From: Daedaleopsis sinensis
Lineage: Eukaryota > Basidiomycota > Agaricomycetes > Polyporales > Polyporaceae
NCBI GenBank assembly: GCA_033807695.1
Contig: CM066304.1
Location: forward strand, 2,046,001-2,110,000
Direction of reading: 5' to 3'
Length of the DNA: 64,000 bases
Both the position numbers and the translations under genes were made by a program. Each line of letters opens with the position of its first letter. Positions within the stretch are counted from its first letter, which is position 1. The notes under the pieces are model-generated. The model did no database searches, had not been told where the DNA came from, and was given only the letters and a program-made list of their open reading frames with translations. This document shows positions 20,641 to 31,914 of this stretch, in pieces.

Positions 20641-21737
20641 GCCGTAGTAGATATATTACTTACTCACTAACGGATACGTACATGGTGGAGGTCGTAGTCT
20701 ACATTGCGGGAGCCCGCGAGCGTCGTCCGGGGAGCGCAGTGTGGTGCTCTGAATCGGGAGACGGCGCGGTCGGTGTGCGCTCGGGCGTCGGTACCATCGC
20801 TGATAGAGAAGGCGGGGTGATGCTGGCAGACGGGTGAATGTAGCTCGCGCGGGCGGGGAGACGGTTCGAGCTGGGTCGCGTCGCCATAGACGAGGCGGTC
20901 TGGTGCTTCCGCGACGTGCTTCCGTAAAGAGAATGCACCAGGCGCGGTGGGAATGGCGGGGATGGAGTCGGTACGCGTGAGCGGGCACGAGTGTGCCTTG
21001 GACGGAGCGCCGGGATGAGATCTTGAGAGAGAGGTGGTGGACTCCGCGTACGAAGCGGATTAGCGTGCTAAATGCCGGCATGAGATGGCGGAGACGAGTT
21101 CGAGGATGGCTGGTGTGGGTGGGTGTGGACGCCGATTTGCGGGCGGCGGCTCTAACAGGAAGGGCGCGCGGGATCAGGAACATTTGTACACTAGACTTAG
21201 TACGCAATCAATATGACTCCGTAACTGGCAATCAAGTTGAACGGGAGGGATTCGAGCAGAGGGAGACGAGCGCTTGATGGCGGGGATGTAAAGGAAAGAA
21301 GGGAAAGGGAGAGCTCACCTGGGTGTATGCAGACTGCTGCGCGGACTGTGCGCCCGACGGGCATGGCAGAGTGGCGCACGGCGACGGGAGAGACGAACGG
21401 GATGGGATGAGACGAGGGCCGGGAGGGAACGGGTGAGAGCAGAGGAGCGCGAGGGCGGATGGCAGAAGCAAGGGAGAGGACTCGAGTCGAGCGGCGAGAC
21501 TGAGCAGGCACACAGCAGCGTCAGCGAGGGCAGCGATCGGCGCAGAGGGCGAGTGTTGGCAGAGAAAGCACAGCGGGCGAGGGGTGCGATCGGACGGCGA
21601 AGGACAGAAGAGCGCGTTGAGAGCGAGCAAAGCTCGAGCAAAGCTGCAGTGGACGCCAGAGCTCGAGTCCAAGTCCGAGCACAAGTCTGCAGTGCAGCCA
21701 ATCAGCGTCCACTCCACGCGCGTCCCCAGCCACATGC

Positions 21738-21746
21738 TGACGTAAT
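21738..21746 (+). promoter_or_regulatory. CRE-like TGACGTAAT site of the intact Zap1-like gene
   Basis: TGACGTAAT lies 77 bp upstream of the first ATG, with a CCAAT box ~40 bp further upstream; both are conserved in the left copy. Confidence 0.45.
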
Positions 21747-21814
21747 CCGAAGGTGAGCGAGAGGTGACTGCGAGGGTACTCACCTAGTGCCTATCCATTC
21801 AGTAGATCGCGACG

Positions 21815-23049
21815 ATGGCCCATCCCAACTTATCGCCCTCTCACCCAACCCTTTCTCATCCACCCGTGCACGCCCTCTCTTCCCCATCTCGCCACCAACA
21901 CACGAGGCTGCACCGGCCCTCTCCACGCTCACCCCGTCTCACCCCGTCTCTTGCGACTCCGACCTACGAGCACCTCTCCGCCGTGAGGAGCACCCACGAG
22001 GCCGCCCAAGACGACACGGACATGTTCCAGCCCGCCTGCGACGACACGAACGACTGCGCGTTCGCACCCGAGGCGGACTTCGACTGCGAGGAGTGTGCGC
22101 AGGGGTGCGAGAGCCCGGCTTGCGCCGTCGAGCTCACCTCGCAGTGCACCGACCAGTGCGTCGTCGTCGTGTGCAACGACACCCACCACGACGCTGCGTC
22201 GTGTGTGGAGTGTCCGAGCACCGATGAGTGTGGCAAGGAGTGCGCCGGGGAGTTCGACTGCACCATCTTCGACCAATTCGTGAGTCGTATTCCACTAGAC
22301 TCTGCGACGACGCCCCTACTTTGCAAAAATGGGACGGCTGTACCAGCCCTCGGGTTTAGCTCTCTATTCTCTCTGGAGACACACCAGAATCTTTCTTTCT
22401 AAATCGCCTACTCTAACCGCCACTTATCAGGTGGGTCTGAGTAGGGAAGTTTAGGCGATTTCGGCTCGGAATCTACAGATGCGTCGTTTGAAATATAATC
22501 AATTAGTCGATGTCCCCCGCTGTTGAGCAGCCATACATTTTCTGCGACGATGCTCACCGAATGTCTATAGCTCCAGTGCTGCATGGATCACCAGTTCGAC
22601 CACCATCCAGACTACAAGGCGTACGTCGCCAGTATGGGGGACTACGCGTTCTTGACGGACGCCGCGATGAACTCGTATTTCACCGCTGGGGGACAGTCGG
22701 CACCGAGTCAAGCACAGATCCAAGACCCTCTTGCGCTCCCGCGCCCGGACTCCACGGCATCGACGCCCCAGCTTGTCCCCAGTTCGGCGTATGCGCCGTC
22801 CCCGCCGCCGTTCCCTCAAACGTGCCAATCCATGCCATCACCCAGTCCCAGCAGCTTATCGTCTCCGTCGCCATCAGCCGTGCCCGCGCCACTGCAGTGC
22901 AAATGGACTGGCTGCTACGCTACGTTCGGCACCCTCTCCGAGCTCGTCGGGCATGTCAATCTGCAGCATCTGCGAATGCCCGCTCAGTCGGCGCCATTCC
23001 CCGGCGCCAACCAGTCTTTCTCGGCCCCGCACCATCAGCCTGTATATAT

Positions 23050-23080
<31 letters not shown>

Positions 23081-24192
23081 GGCGCGGATGGGACACTGGG
23101 GTGCCTGTGGGACGACTGCCAGCTCTACCCCAGCTCACAGCCCATGCCCGGCCCATCGTCTGGGGACGTGTTCGAGTGGCTGGACGTTCTGAGCAACCAC
23201 CTGCTCCAAGACCACCTTGGCCTGTCCACCCGGAACCACGTCCACGATGCTTTTGCGCTTGAGAGCACTCCGCAGCCGTCAACGTCGGCCTGCTCGCCGT
23301 TACCCGCGGAGGCCATGGTGAGCGGAGCCTTGCCTTCTCCGTTGCCCGAGCATGACTGCTCGTCGCCGTCGTCACACGTGTGCCGGTGGGCGGGGTGCGG
23401 CGAGAGCTTCGCGTCGTGCAACGCGCTCACGGAGCACCTCGCGGCGGCGCACATCGGGGGCGGGCGGGCGCACTACGACTGCTTCTGGGAAGGGTGCATG
23501 CGGCACGGCGACTGCGGGTTCGCCAGCAAGCAGAAGATCTCGCGGCACATGCAGGTGAGCGCGGTCCCCGTGGCGATTGGGTGGAGATAGGGCTCACACT
23601 TGTGTGCGTAGAGCCACACGGGACATCGGCCGTTCCAGTGTGAGGTATGCAGCCAGTACTTCTCGGAGGCGGCCACCTTGGCGCAGCACATGCGACGGCA
23701 TACGCAAGAGAGTGAGTGGTCTGGCCGTCGATGTCGCGGCGGTGGTTAACGTCGTCGGCTAGAACCGTACGTGTGCGACTTCCCCGGATGCGGGAAGGCG
23801 TTCGCAATTGCGGGCGCGTTGACGATCCACAAACGGACGCACAACGGCAGCAAGCCGTTCAAGTGCACGTATTGCGACCGGTAAGCTCCAAATGCAGCCC
23901 TTCACGAATGTCCGTTGACCCCCGCTGTGCGAAGGGCGTTCTCGGAGTCGTCGAATCTCTCGAAACATGTGAGTCTGCGTCACATTGTCTCTGTACGAGC
24001 CTGGGCTGAATGGCACCGACCATACAGCTCCGAACACATACCGGGGCGCGACCATATCCATGCACAGAGCCTGGCTGCGACAAATGCTTCGCGCGCCCTG
24101 ACCAGCTTGCGCGACACATGAACGTCCACAAGCGCAAGGCGGCGGAGCATTCCCAGTCGCAGGTCGCCATGGCGGTCGACGTCACTGGCTAG
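21815..24192 (+). CDS. Zap1-like C2H2 zinc-finger transcription factor (intact copy)
   Basis: Six exons: 21815-22279, 22577-23554, 23612-23711, 23763-23880, 23935-23968 and 24028-24192, giving 619 aa. Introns are 297, 57, 51, 54 and 59 bp, all GT-AG. Exon 1 codes a Cys/Asp/His-rich domain (residues ~70-155, about 17 Cys). Exon 2 carries atypical fingers with W between the cysteines (CKWTGC, CLWDDC, CRWAGC, CFWEGC), like the zinc-sensing fingers of yeast Zap1, plus a polyQ run. The C-terminus has tandem classical fingers ([44 protein letters not shown]) joined by HTxxxPY linkers, which would bind DNA. Zap1 activates zinc-uptake genes in zinc-poor cells; that role here is inference. The N-terminal ~70 residues are low-complexity, so translation may begin at 22022 (MFQPACDD). 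Confidence 0.8.
22401..22461 (+). other. Conserved hairpin inside the long intron (right copy)
   Basis: AAATCGCC (22401-22408) and GGCGATTT (22454-22461) with an inner CCTACTC/GAGTAGG and CCAC/GTGG stem. It lies in the middle of the 297-bp first intron, which is five times longer than other introns in the window. Confidence 0.6.
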
Positions 24193-24813
24193 CGTTCGGG
24201 CTCTGCGTAACCAACTCCTCCTCCATTGCCCCTGTTCAACGTTCAACACTACTACTAGTAGTACTGTTGGTATAGCATGATGTTGTTGTTCCTGAGCAGT
24301 GTACGTCCTTTCTGTACTGCTACCATTGTCCTCGCGATTGCAGATCCATGACTTTGGACTGTATACCGCGGAAGTTTGTGCCGCTTGAAGTTCTGTGCCG
24401 GTGGTTCCGCCACCGGATGCCCAAATATGGTAGCATGGTTTGGCATCCAGGGTCGGCTTACCCAGCGGTCACACGTTCGGTTATTCGGCAAAACGAAACG
24501 ATAACGTCGATACAACATGCGCCTCGACTCCGAGTCCAGACTTGAGTCAGCTCGGCGGGTAAACAGTATTGCTGTAAGGACGTTGTCCTCGAGGAGTCAC
24601 TTCACGGAGCTCCTGGCATTCGACTTCCTCCAATCTGTGGGTAGTACCAGGCTGACGCATCAAGCTCTCCAGACTCCGTGACCTCCAACGCGGACTAGGA
24701 AGCCCGAAGGTAGGTACTGCATATGCATATAGCATACTACACGCATTTGTTTGATATGCCAGCATCTCATCGCACTATCTCTTCCAGGTACCCTGCAGTG
24801 CGGTCCCAGGCAG
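24193..24813. other. Intergenic spacer with possible leader intron
   Basis: 3' UTR of the zinc-finger gene and promoter of the M20 peptidase gene. A GTAGGT...CCAG pair (~24711-24788) could be a 5'-UTR intron. No ORF supported. Confidence 0.4.
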
Positions 24814-27215
24814 ATGCACAACAAGACAAACAGCGACATGGCTTCGGGTCTGACTATGGTCGACATCAACGGAGCCCTGCCCCAAACACAAATGTCGGAC
24901 GAGAAGATGAAGATACCCATGACCATCCTTCCGCGCCCGGCCACCGCAAACGCGGACCAGGAGCTCGCGGGCAAACGCAAGTCACGTCGCGCAGCTCACT
25001 TCGCCATCATGGCGATCGCCGCGGCTTTATGGTACTTCTGCGGACTCCCAGTACTTCGGATGGAGCCATCCGAGCCATTTGGATCTGAGGGGATAGTTCC
25101 CTTGGACCCCTCGACGCAGTCGGAGACGTGTCCGCAGGCAAAGGCTCTCGATCCGTCGAAGCACGCTTCCCTAGAACAGACGCTGAGTGGTTTGTACGCC
25201 GACCCGACGTACAAGCAGAACGCGTGGAAGGTTCTTGCGGGAGCCATCCAGGTACCGTGAGTGATTGTCGATGTCACGATATTCTGTAGCAGCAGCTCAC
25301 CAGGCTGGTGATGATTACAGGACGGAGTCGTATGATGATTTAGGACCTGTTGGGGTCGATGAACGCTGGGACACGTTTGCCGAGCTGCACACTTACCTGG
25401 AGAAGACCTTCCCGAAAGTGTGAGATTTGTTGTGAGCACTCTCGTAGTCGCTGCGCTCACAGTTATCGGCAGGTTCGAGACGCTTGAGGTGACAAAGGTC
25501 AACACCTATGGTATCGTTATCCGCTGGGAAGGATCGGACAGGAACGCTCGCCCGATCCTCATGACTGCCCATCAAGGTTGGTCGAACATTTGGATCACTT
25601 AGATGGGCTACCTTCTGACGTGTATGCAGACGTTGTGCCGGTAGAACCCGCCACGGTAAACGACTGGATTCACCCGCCCTATTCGGGACATTTTGATGGT
25701 AAGTAACTCCAATAAACCATCGTAGAGTGTCATCGGATACCATGAATGACCAACAGGTACTTGGATATGGGGACGAGGAACATGTGACGATAAGTCAAAT
25801 GTCATCGCTTCACTGTGAGTGGTCACCGTCGCAATCAATGAAATTCTCGTATTGATGGAGTCGCTGTAAAGACAAGTTATCGACGCCCTCCTCAAATACG
25901 GATTCGAGCCCACGCGCACCTTCGTCTGGGCGTATGGCTTCGATGAAGAGGCCGCTGGCACGGAGGGCGCCGGTCATCTCGCAACTTACTTTGAGCAACA
26001 GTATGGCACTCATGCCTTCGAGCTCATGCTCGACGAGGGCGGTCAGTCTAGGCATCACCACTTTCGTACCAAGGCATTGTGTCTTATCAACCCACGCATT
26101 TTCGATTGCAGGTTCCTACGGCACCCCTTACGGAGACGACGTCATCTTTGCTGCCCCCTCCCTCACGGAGAAGGGCTACATCGACATCCGCATCGAGATC
26201 ACCACCAAGGGCGGCCACTCCAGCGTCCCGCCTAAACACACGGTATGTGAAGTCCAGCAATGTCATCAGAGACATAACACTCACTCAGCTTTCCAGGCCA
26301 TCGGCATGCTGTCCTCCATGGTCACCGCGGTCGAAGATCACCTGCACGACACCACCCTCGTCCGCGGCGGGAGCCCGTACAACTCGACCATGTGCGCGGC
26401 GACCTACGGGCCCACCTATCCGGCGGAGCTGCGCGCGCTCGCCAACCGGGCGGCCCAGAGCGACGCGGCCCTCGAGGAGCTAAAAGAAGGCCTGCTCGCG
26501 GCATTCCCGAAGTATGAAGCGATCCTGCGCACGACGCAGGCGGTCGACCTCATCCAAGGCGGCGTGAAGGTGAACGCGCTGCCCGAGAAGGTGCATGCGG
26601 TCGTCAACCACCGCATCGCGGAGCATGACTCGGTCGCTACTGTCCAGCGGCACATCGCGGCCGTCATCCTCCCCGTGGCGACGAGGTACAACCTGTCCAT
26701 GGACGCGTTCGGCGTGCCGGTGCAGGCGGGCGCGGGGGGCGGGGGCCGTGTCGCGCTCTCCGACGCTTGGGGCACCGCGCTTGAGCCGTCGCCTGTGACG
26801 CCGACGGGGAAAGACGACCCGTTCCAGATCCTCGCGGGCACGATCAAGGCGACCATCGAGAGCGCGGAGGGGTACAATGCGAAGGGCGTGGTGGTGGCAC
26901 CCCAGCTTTCGATCGGCAACACAGGTTTGTGCGGCGCGATAGTGGTGATAGTATGTGCGATACTGACGTTCAGGGCAGATACGCGGTACTATTGGAATGT
27001 CACGAAGAACATCTTCCGGTACAAACACTTGCATGAACGCGATCGGTACAACGGAGCCCATACTGTCAACGAAGGTCAGTTTGGGTGGTCAGGAAATGTA
27101 TGAAGTATCACCACTGACGCATTTCTTACATTGAGTAGCTGTGCGAGCGGAGGGTTGGATTGACTCTTTCCGCTTCTACACCAAGTTCATTCTTAATTGC
27201 GACGAATACCTTTGA
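24814..27215 (+). CDS. CPS1: M20 metallopeptidase, vacuolar carboxypeptidase S (Cps1)-like
   Basis: Ten exons: 24814-25256, 25321-25419, 25473-25576, 25630-25698, 25757-25814, 25872-26041, 26112-26242, 26297-26924, 26979-27074 and 27139-27215, encoding 624 aa. A single membrane anchor lies at residues ~60-81 (AHFAIMAIAAALWYFCGLPV) after a basic cytosolic tail, the topology of yeast Cps1, which is sorted to the vacuole lumen. The two-zinc M20 centre is complete: TAHQDVVPVE, GRGTCDDKSN, FDEEAAGTEGAGH with the catalytic Glu pair, DEGG, and the dimerisation-domain TTKGGHSSVPP. The C-terminus carries GNTDTRYYW and FRFYTKF. The enzyme trims C-terminal residues from peptides and helps use peptides as nitrogen source. 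A second in-frame ATG at 24838 could be the start. Confidence 0.9.
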
Positions 27216-27444
27216 TGACACAAACAAAGCAGGGGCTATCTAATTAGACGACATCTCGATGAATGAATAACTAGAGATATCAGCTTGGGCAGTATTATTT
27301 TCCAGAGCGCGCACCGAGATGACCGTATCGTGCAGTGGTTAACGAAGGTCGGGGTGGAGCACGCGCGCCGACGAGACCAAGCGAGACTTATGTCTGGAGG
27401 AATTTGCCTCTGTTCCTCGGACCTCTGGCATCCTATGACATGAA

Positions 27445-28900
27445 TTACAAGAAGAAAGTCCTCCTGGTAGTTTCCAACTCCGGCTACAGTATGCGTCAGA
27501 ACCAACCCAAGTGGAAATCGACCACAACGCACCTTCCACGCCCACAAAAACTCATCCTCTGTCGGAGGAACGACCTCCTTCCTCGCATAATCCTGTGAAC
27601 TTTCCTGCGCCTGCGCCTCTGCCTCTCCGTCCGCCATCTCAGCGTCCTTCGATTCTTGCTGTTCGTCGTCCGCCGTATCAAACTCCAGAGGTTTGCTTGG
27701 CGCGCCCAAGTTCTTCACCGCAGGCAATCCCTTCTTCAGGTATCGGAGCTTCAGAGTGAAGCGCGGCCCGATCTCCTGAAGCGCAACTTTTTCCGGAGAA
27801 CGGAACGCATAACTAGGTGCCAAACCATATATCAACTGAGTGCTGTTGCATATTGAGATTACGTACCGATGTCTCCGGAAGAAGAGGAAGTCTCGCTGGT
27901 TGTGGAGCGTAACGACCTGACGACCCTGGAATTCGGGCATGGGCGGGAAGAGGGTCTGGAAGAGGCGGCCGACGGAGTGGCCGAGACGGGTAACAAATCC
28001 GTTCAGTACGAGCTCTGGAAAGTGTGCTGTCGAACGCGCGTGGCCCTGTGTCCAGCATATGTTAGAAGGCCTATGGCAAGCTTGTATGCAGCAACATACC
28101 GAGATGCGCTGTGAGAGTTCGATGGAGGAGAGTTTGAAGTACGCCGTCGGTCCTTCTGGTAGATGGACCATCGTGATCGCGTCTTCGTCGAGTGTCAATG
28201 GTGAGTTTGGAGATAGGACGAAGAGCGATGCTCACTGGGCTTCTTCATGTCTTCGTTCACGACCATGAGGTGGCTATACCCTCGATTTGCAGCCCATCCA
28301 GCAATCCTGCCGACTTCGAAACCTTTGCCCTTCTTCCGTCGAATGAACTCGGCTCCCGGAAAAACGCTCACGATCTCGTCGCAGAAGTCGTACGTGATGC
28401 GGGTCGCCTTCGGAGAGGTGGTAACGAGGACCTTCGGCGGTACGCTCGGGTCGAGGGCGCCGGAGAAATAAGCCGCGAAGGGATCGGCAGCAATGTCCGC
28501 GGCGGACTCGTCCTCGACTTTTTGAGCGGCGTCCGCAGATGGTGAAGAGCCATCAGATGGTGAAGAGCCATCTTGAGTGAGAGTGGACGGGCCGGCTTCT
28601 GGTTCGGCGTGGGGGTTCGCGGTGAGGATAGATGGGTCAAACTCGCGGGTGTTGTCCAGCGTGCGGGGGACATTCTCGGCGAGTCGTTTCTAATGGGGCG
28701 CGACAACGTCAATATCGGTCATTGTAGTCTATCGCATGCGTACACACTTTCTTGGCCAGGGGGTCGTTTGCCTCGATCTTTGCCTGCGCAAGCCTTTTCT
28801 GCAGCTTGTCTTGCCGCTTCGCCTTCTTCTGCTTGCGCGCGATTTCCTCGCGTTTGATTTTGTTCTTGATGGTCGATGGCTCAAAACGGCCGGTGGGCAT
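27445..28900 (-). CDS. RPF1: Ribosome production factor 1 (Brix-domain 60S assembly factor)
   Basis: Six exons on the minus strand: 28900-28748, 28689-28236, 28182-28100, 28045-27867, 27812-27533 and 27483-27445 (introns 49-58 bp), 395 aa. A highly basic N-terminus (IKNKIKREEIARKQKKAKRQ) precedes an acidic, Ser-rich linker with a duplicated DGSSPS. The Brix domain follows from ~residue 125: VLVTTSPKATRITYDFCDEI, FIRRKKGKGFEVGRIAGWA, YSHLMVVNEDMKKP, LPEGPTAYFKLSS, LVLNGFVTRLGHSVGRLFQ, FLFFRRHRYAF, LQEIGPRFTLKLRYLKKG. Rpf1 works in the nucleolus in 27S rRNA processing and early 60S particle assembly. The C-terminal tail is TTRRTFFL. It shares a 168-bp divergent promoter with the p24 gene. Confidence 0.95.
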
Positions 28901-29068
28901 GATGGGCAGCGCAGGCGTCGAGCGAGGTGGTCACAGCCAGAGGCGAAAAGTACGAGGCTCAGTGAGCAAGAGCCAAAAATCTATAGCGCGGATCTGGCGT
29001 CGAAACTTGTTCCCACGGTACATTCCTCCTGCTCGTCACGACCGCCGACGACCACGACACGTTTATCC

Positions 29069-29914
29069 ATGGCTGTTCTCCGGAGACCCCCTCTCCTCTC
29101 CCTATGTCTCCTCCTTGTCTTCGCCGTCGCCACTAATGCACTACACTTCTATCTGGACACCAACGAGAAACGATGTTTCATTGAGGAGCTTCCGACGGAC
29201 ACGGTAGTGGAGGGTGCGTGCTATATGTGGTCTGTCCGTCGCGCCTCAATCACTGACATCTGCGCTGTCTCCGACAGGTCACTACAAGGCTCTCGAATGG
29301 TCCGAGTCCGAGCAGAAATACGTCGAAAATTCCAACCTGGGTATCCTCGTGGAAGTTGACGTGCGTCTCACTATAGTCTCATGCTCTTTGGCCGCGCTGT
29401 GAACCCGCGTGCAACGTCCTGCAGGAGATAGAGACGGGGCACAACGTCGTGAAGACCCGCGGACCTGCTGACGGCCGCTTCACGTTCACGTCGCACGACT
29501 CGGGCGACCACTCTATTTGCTTGTCCAGCAACTACGGCACGTCATGGTTCGCGACCACACACGTCCGTCTACACCTGGACATCGTAGTCGGAAGCACGAA
29601 GGCAGACACCGAACACGACCGTTCCCACATCTCCGAGCTCTCGCAAAAGCTCCGCGACTTGAACCAGAAGCTCGAGGATATCAACCGCGAACAGCAGTAC
29701 CAACGCGAGCGCGAGGCTGCGTTCCGCAATCTTAGTGAATCGACGAACTCGAGGGCGGTGTGGTACACGGTCGCGCAGATAGCGGTCTTGATCGCGACAT
29801 GTGTATGGCAGATGCGGCATCTCAAGGTGCGTGCGCAATACAATCTCGCCTTTTTTTGACCCTAATATAGTACTTCACCCTTAGCGATTCTTCGAGGAGA
29901 GGAAATTGCACTAA
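29069..29914 (+). CDS. p24 family cargo receptor (emp24/gp25L, Erp-type)
   Basis: Four exons: 29069-29213, 29278-29360, 29425-29826 and 29885-29914, giving 219 aa. A signal peptide (LLSLCLLLVFAVATNA) is followed by the GOLD domain beginning ALHFYLDTNEKRCFIEELP with the family's paired cysteines (second in SICLSS). A coiled coil comes next (ELSQKLRDLNQKLEDINREQ), then one membrane span (WYTVAQIAVLIATCVWQM) and a short cytosolic tail RFFEERKLH. The FF pair binds COPII; the basic residues resemble a COPI retrieval signal although the KK spacing is not canonical. These proteins cycle between ER and Golgi and package cargo such as GPI-anchored proteins. ERCFIEE and the RFFEE tail point to the Erp1/5/6 (alpha/gamma) branch. 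Confidence 0.92.
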
Positions 29915-30076
29915 TGGACTAGTCACTGCCGTGTTCGTATGTTTATATATATTGGGTTGGCACTGAAGACTTGAAGGAGGAGTCCCGGAGCAAGGTATAT
30001 TTCATGAGATATCATGCAAGGTCAGACGACGACGAAGCCGCTCGTCAATATGCACCAATACTATGCACGCGGTAAC

Positions 30077-31552
30077 CTAAAGCTTCAAGAGTACTTTCTT
30101 ACCAAACCCATCCTCCATCTTGGTGAAGGCCTCTCGCAGTTTCTGGGTTGCCGCTTCGTCGCTAGTTTCATTGCTGAGATTCAGGATCTCGTGCTCGGGC
30201 TCCTTCAACTGTAAATGCGCCGGACACGTCACCATCAACGCAGCAGGACGCCAACACGCAGTGTGGGACTGCGTACCTTGAAATTCGTGAGCATTCGCAT
30301 CAGGTCCTCACGCTCCTGTCGAGTGTGTTGCCTATACCAGCGACTCTGCCAGAACCCATGTGCGGTGAGGTTCTTGAAGATGAAGCTCGAGGTCGAGAGC
30401 GAGAGCGGCTGTTTGGACATTGCGCCGTAGGATACCAGATGGGCATCGTCGCCGAGGTAGCGCGTCATGGCAGATGTGTCCCGCCCACCGACGCAATTAA
30501 GTATCAGTCGAATGGGCTGTACATATCACTGTGAGCCCAAGTTGCGGCCTCTGGGCAATAGGCTTACGCTGGCTGAGGTCCATTGTTTGATCTGTTTGCT
30601 TAATGACTTGTCCGAGAGCGCATCATACGTGAAAACGTGCGTCGCGCCCAGCTCGGTGAGAGAGGTTATGAGCTTGTCGAGACCAGGTCTGCAGCATGTT
30701 AGGAGGAGGATCATTGGTTGCATGGGGACGTACCGCTTGCGCACGAAGTTAATGGTCTTAATGCCCTTGCGAGCGGCGATTTGAATGACGGCTTGGCCAA
30801 CCTGGGTAGAGCTTGTTCACATTACGATGACACATGAAGTTAGGTAGCTAGCACTCACCGCACTATTCGCACCTGGACAGTCGGGTTTCCACACGATGAG
30901 ATATTGCGAATATGCACGATGTCAACGACAAGTACCGTTCTGCAACACCCAGTCGTCCTTTTGCAGCTTCACAAAGTCATGCAACATATTAAATGCAGTG
31001 GGAGGGTTCACCTATTTCAAGAGAGTCACGATTGTGTCAGGGATATAGATGAAAGCTTCAGCTTACCGTGATCGTAGCAGCGTTGACTTCACTGAGTCCA
31101 ATAGGAGGAAGCTTGATCACGTCCTCTGCGCATATGACGCGGGAAGACGACCAAGTCCCAAATTGCTGCTTTGCGACGATGACCTTGTCGCCCTTCTGCA
31201 AGCCCTGCACGTCGCTGCCAACATCTAGCACTTCTGCTACCCCTTCATTGCCGCCGACGAACAGTTGCTCTTCAGCAAACTGGAGTTGCGCAGGCTGTAC
31301 AGGATACACCCCTTGGATGAGGTTGATGTCTGAGGGGTTGATGGGTGCAAGGCGGAAGCGAATGTTGAGGGAGCCTGGAGGTGGTGGGGGGAGTGGGTCG
31401 TAGGACTTGATCTTCAAGACCTCAGCAGGGTTGCCGGTAGTGGTGTAGACGACCGCACGATTAGCACAGCGAGAAGCGGACGTCGAGAAGCTCGTAGCAC
31501 GTATTGACACAGATGAGACACAACCGGAGCGCGTGAAGCATCGCCAAAGCAT
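30077..31552 (-). CDS. ETR1: Mitochondrial 2-enoyl thioester reductase (Etr1/MECR)
   Basis: Seven exons on the minus strand: 31552-31067, 31011-30936, 30872-30859 (14 nt), 30801-30734, 30688-30568, 30516-30277 and 30208-30077, encoding 378 aa. The N-terminus is a classic mitochondrial presequence (Arg/Ser/Thr-rich, no acid for ~35 residues). NPSDINLIQGVYP holds the catalytic Tyr of the family. The nucleotide-binding motif GANSAVGQAVIQIAA is assembled over three exons, and LILNCVGG, LVSYGAMSKQPL and WQSRWYRQH complete the medium-chain reductase fold. The enzyme makes the last, NADPH-dependent reduction in mitochondrial type II fatty acid synthesis, needed for lipoic acid and respiration. Exon 1 start at 31552 is chosen because no in-frame upstream ATG exists. 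Confidence 0.93.
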
Positions 31553-31914
31553 ACTGCAACGATGGACGTCCCAAGTTGAGAGTGTCGACTTCGGCGTCTG
31601 CAGCAAGTCTCCAACAAGTGGATGATGTCATAATATTGGGCTCGCGAGCCGAGTGCGATCGACTTCAATGGAGTATACTTAAGCTTGTGAAAGACCCAGC
31701 GAAGATCAAATACATGAAATTATAGCTCAGCGATCAATGACTTCTTGAATCTTCAAGTTAACCTCAACGCTCAGTGAATGACCCTAACCCCAACCATTGA
31801 CCAATGACAGTGTGATCACGTGTCTCTGCTCTGGCGCTACAGAATCTTTGCCAGAACGCTACGAATGCACTCGGTCATCGTCGTCCCCGACTACCCTCTC
31901 GTCCCTCGTTCGCC
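31553..31914. promoter_or_regulatory. Divergent promoter shared by ETR1 and TIM44
   Basis: 362 bp between the two start codons, both for mitochondrial matrix proteins. No clear TATA box. A plus-strand CCCTAACCCCAACC stretch lies near 31781. Confidence 0.5.

Larger units (their letters stand above)
15672..21688. other. Unclassified 6-kb region between the two Zap1-like copies
   Basis: No protein family is recognised here. It contains many short canonical intron-like segments on the plus strand (for example 15943-15994 and 16314-16360, the latter with a CTAAT branch site) and on the minus strand (17.9-18.3 kb), degenerate tandem repeats at 18.3-19.6 kb, and a TATA-headed spliced unit at 19.9-20.6 kb. 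It may hold decayed or fast-evolving genes, or non-coding transcripts. The more specific parts are listed separately. Confidence 0.5.
21689..23542 (+). repeat. Right copy of the ~1.85-kb segmental duplication
   Basis: Counterpart of 13826-15671. It continues past the breakpoint into the complete zinc-finger gene, so this is taken as the parental copy. Confidence 0.88.
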
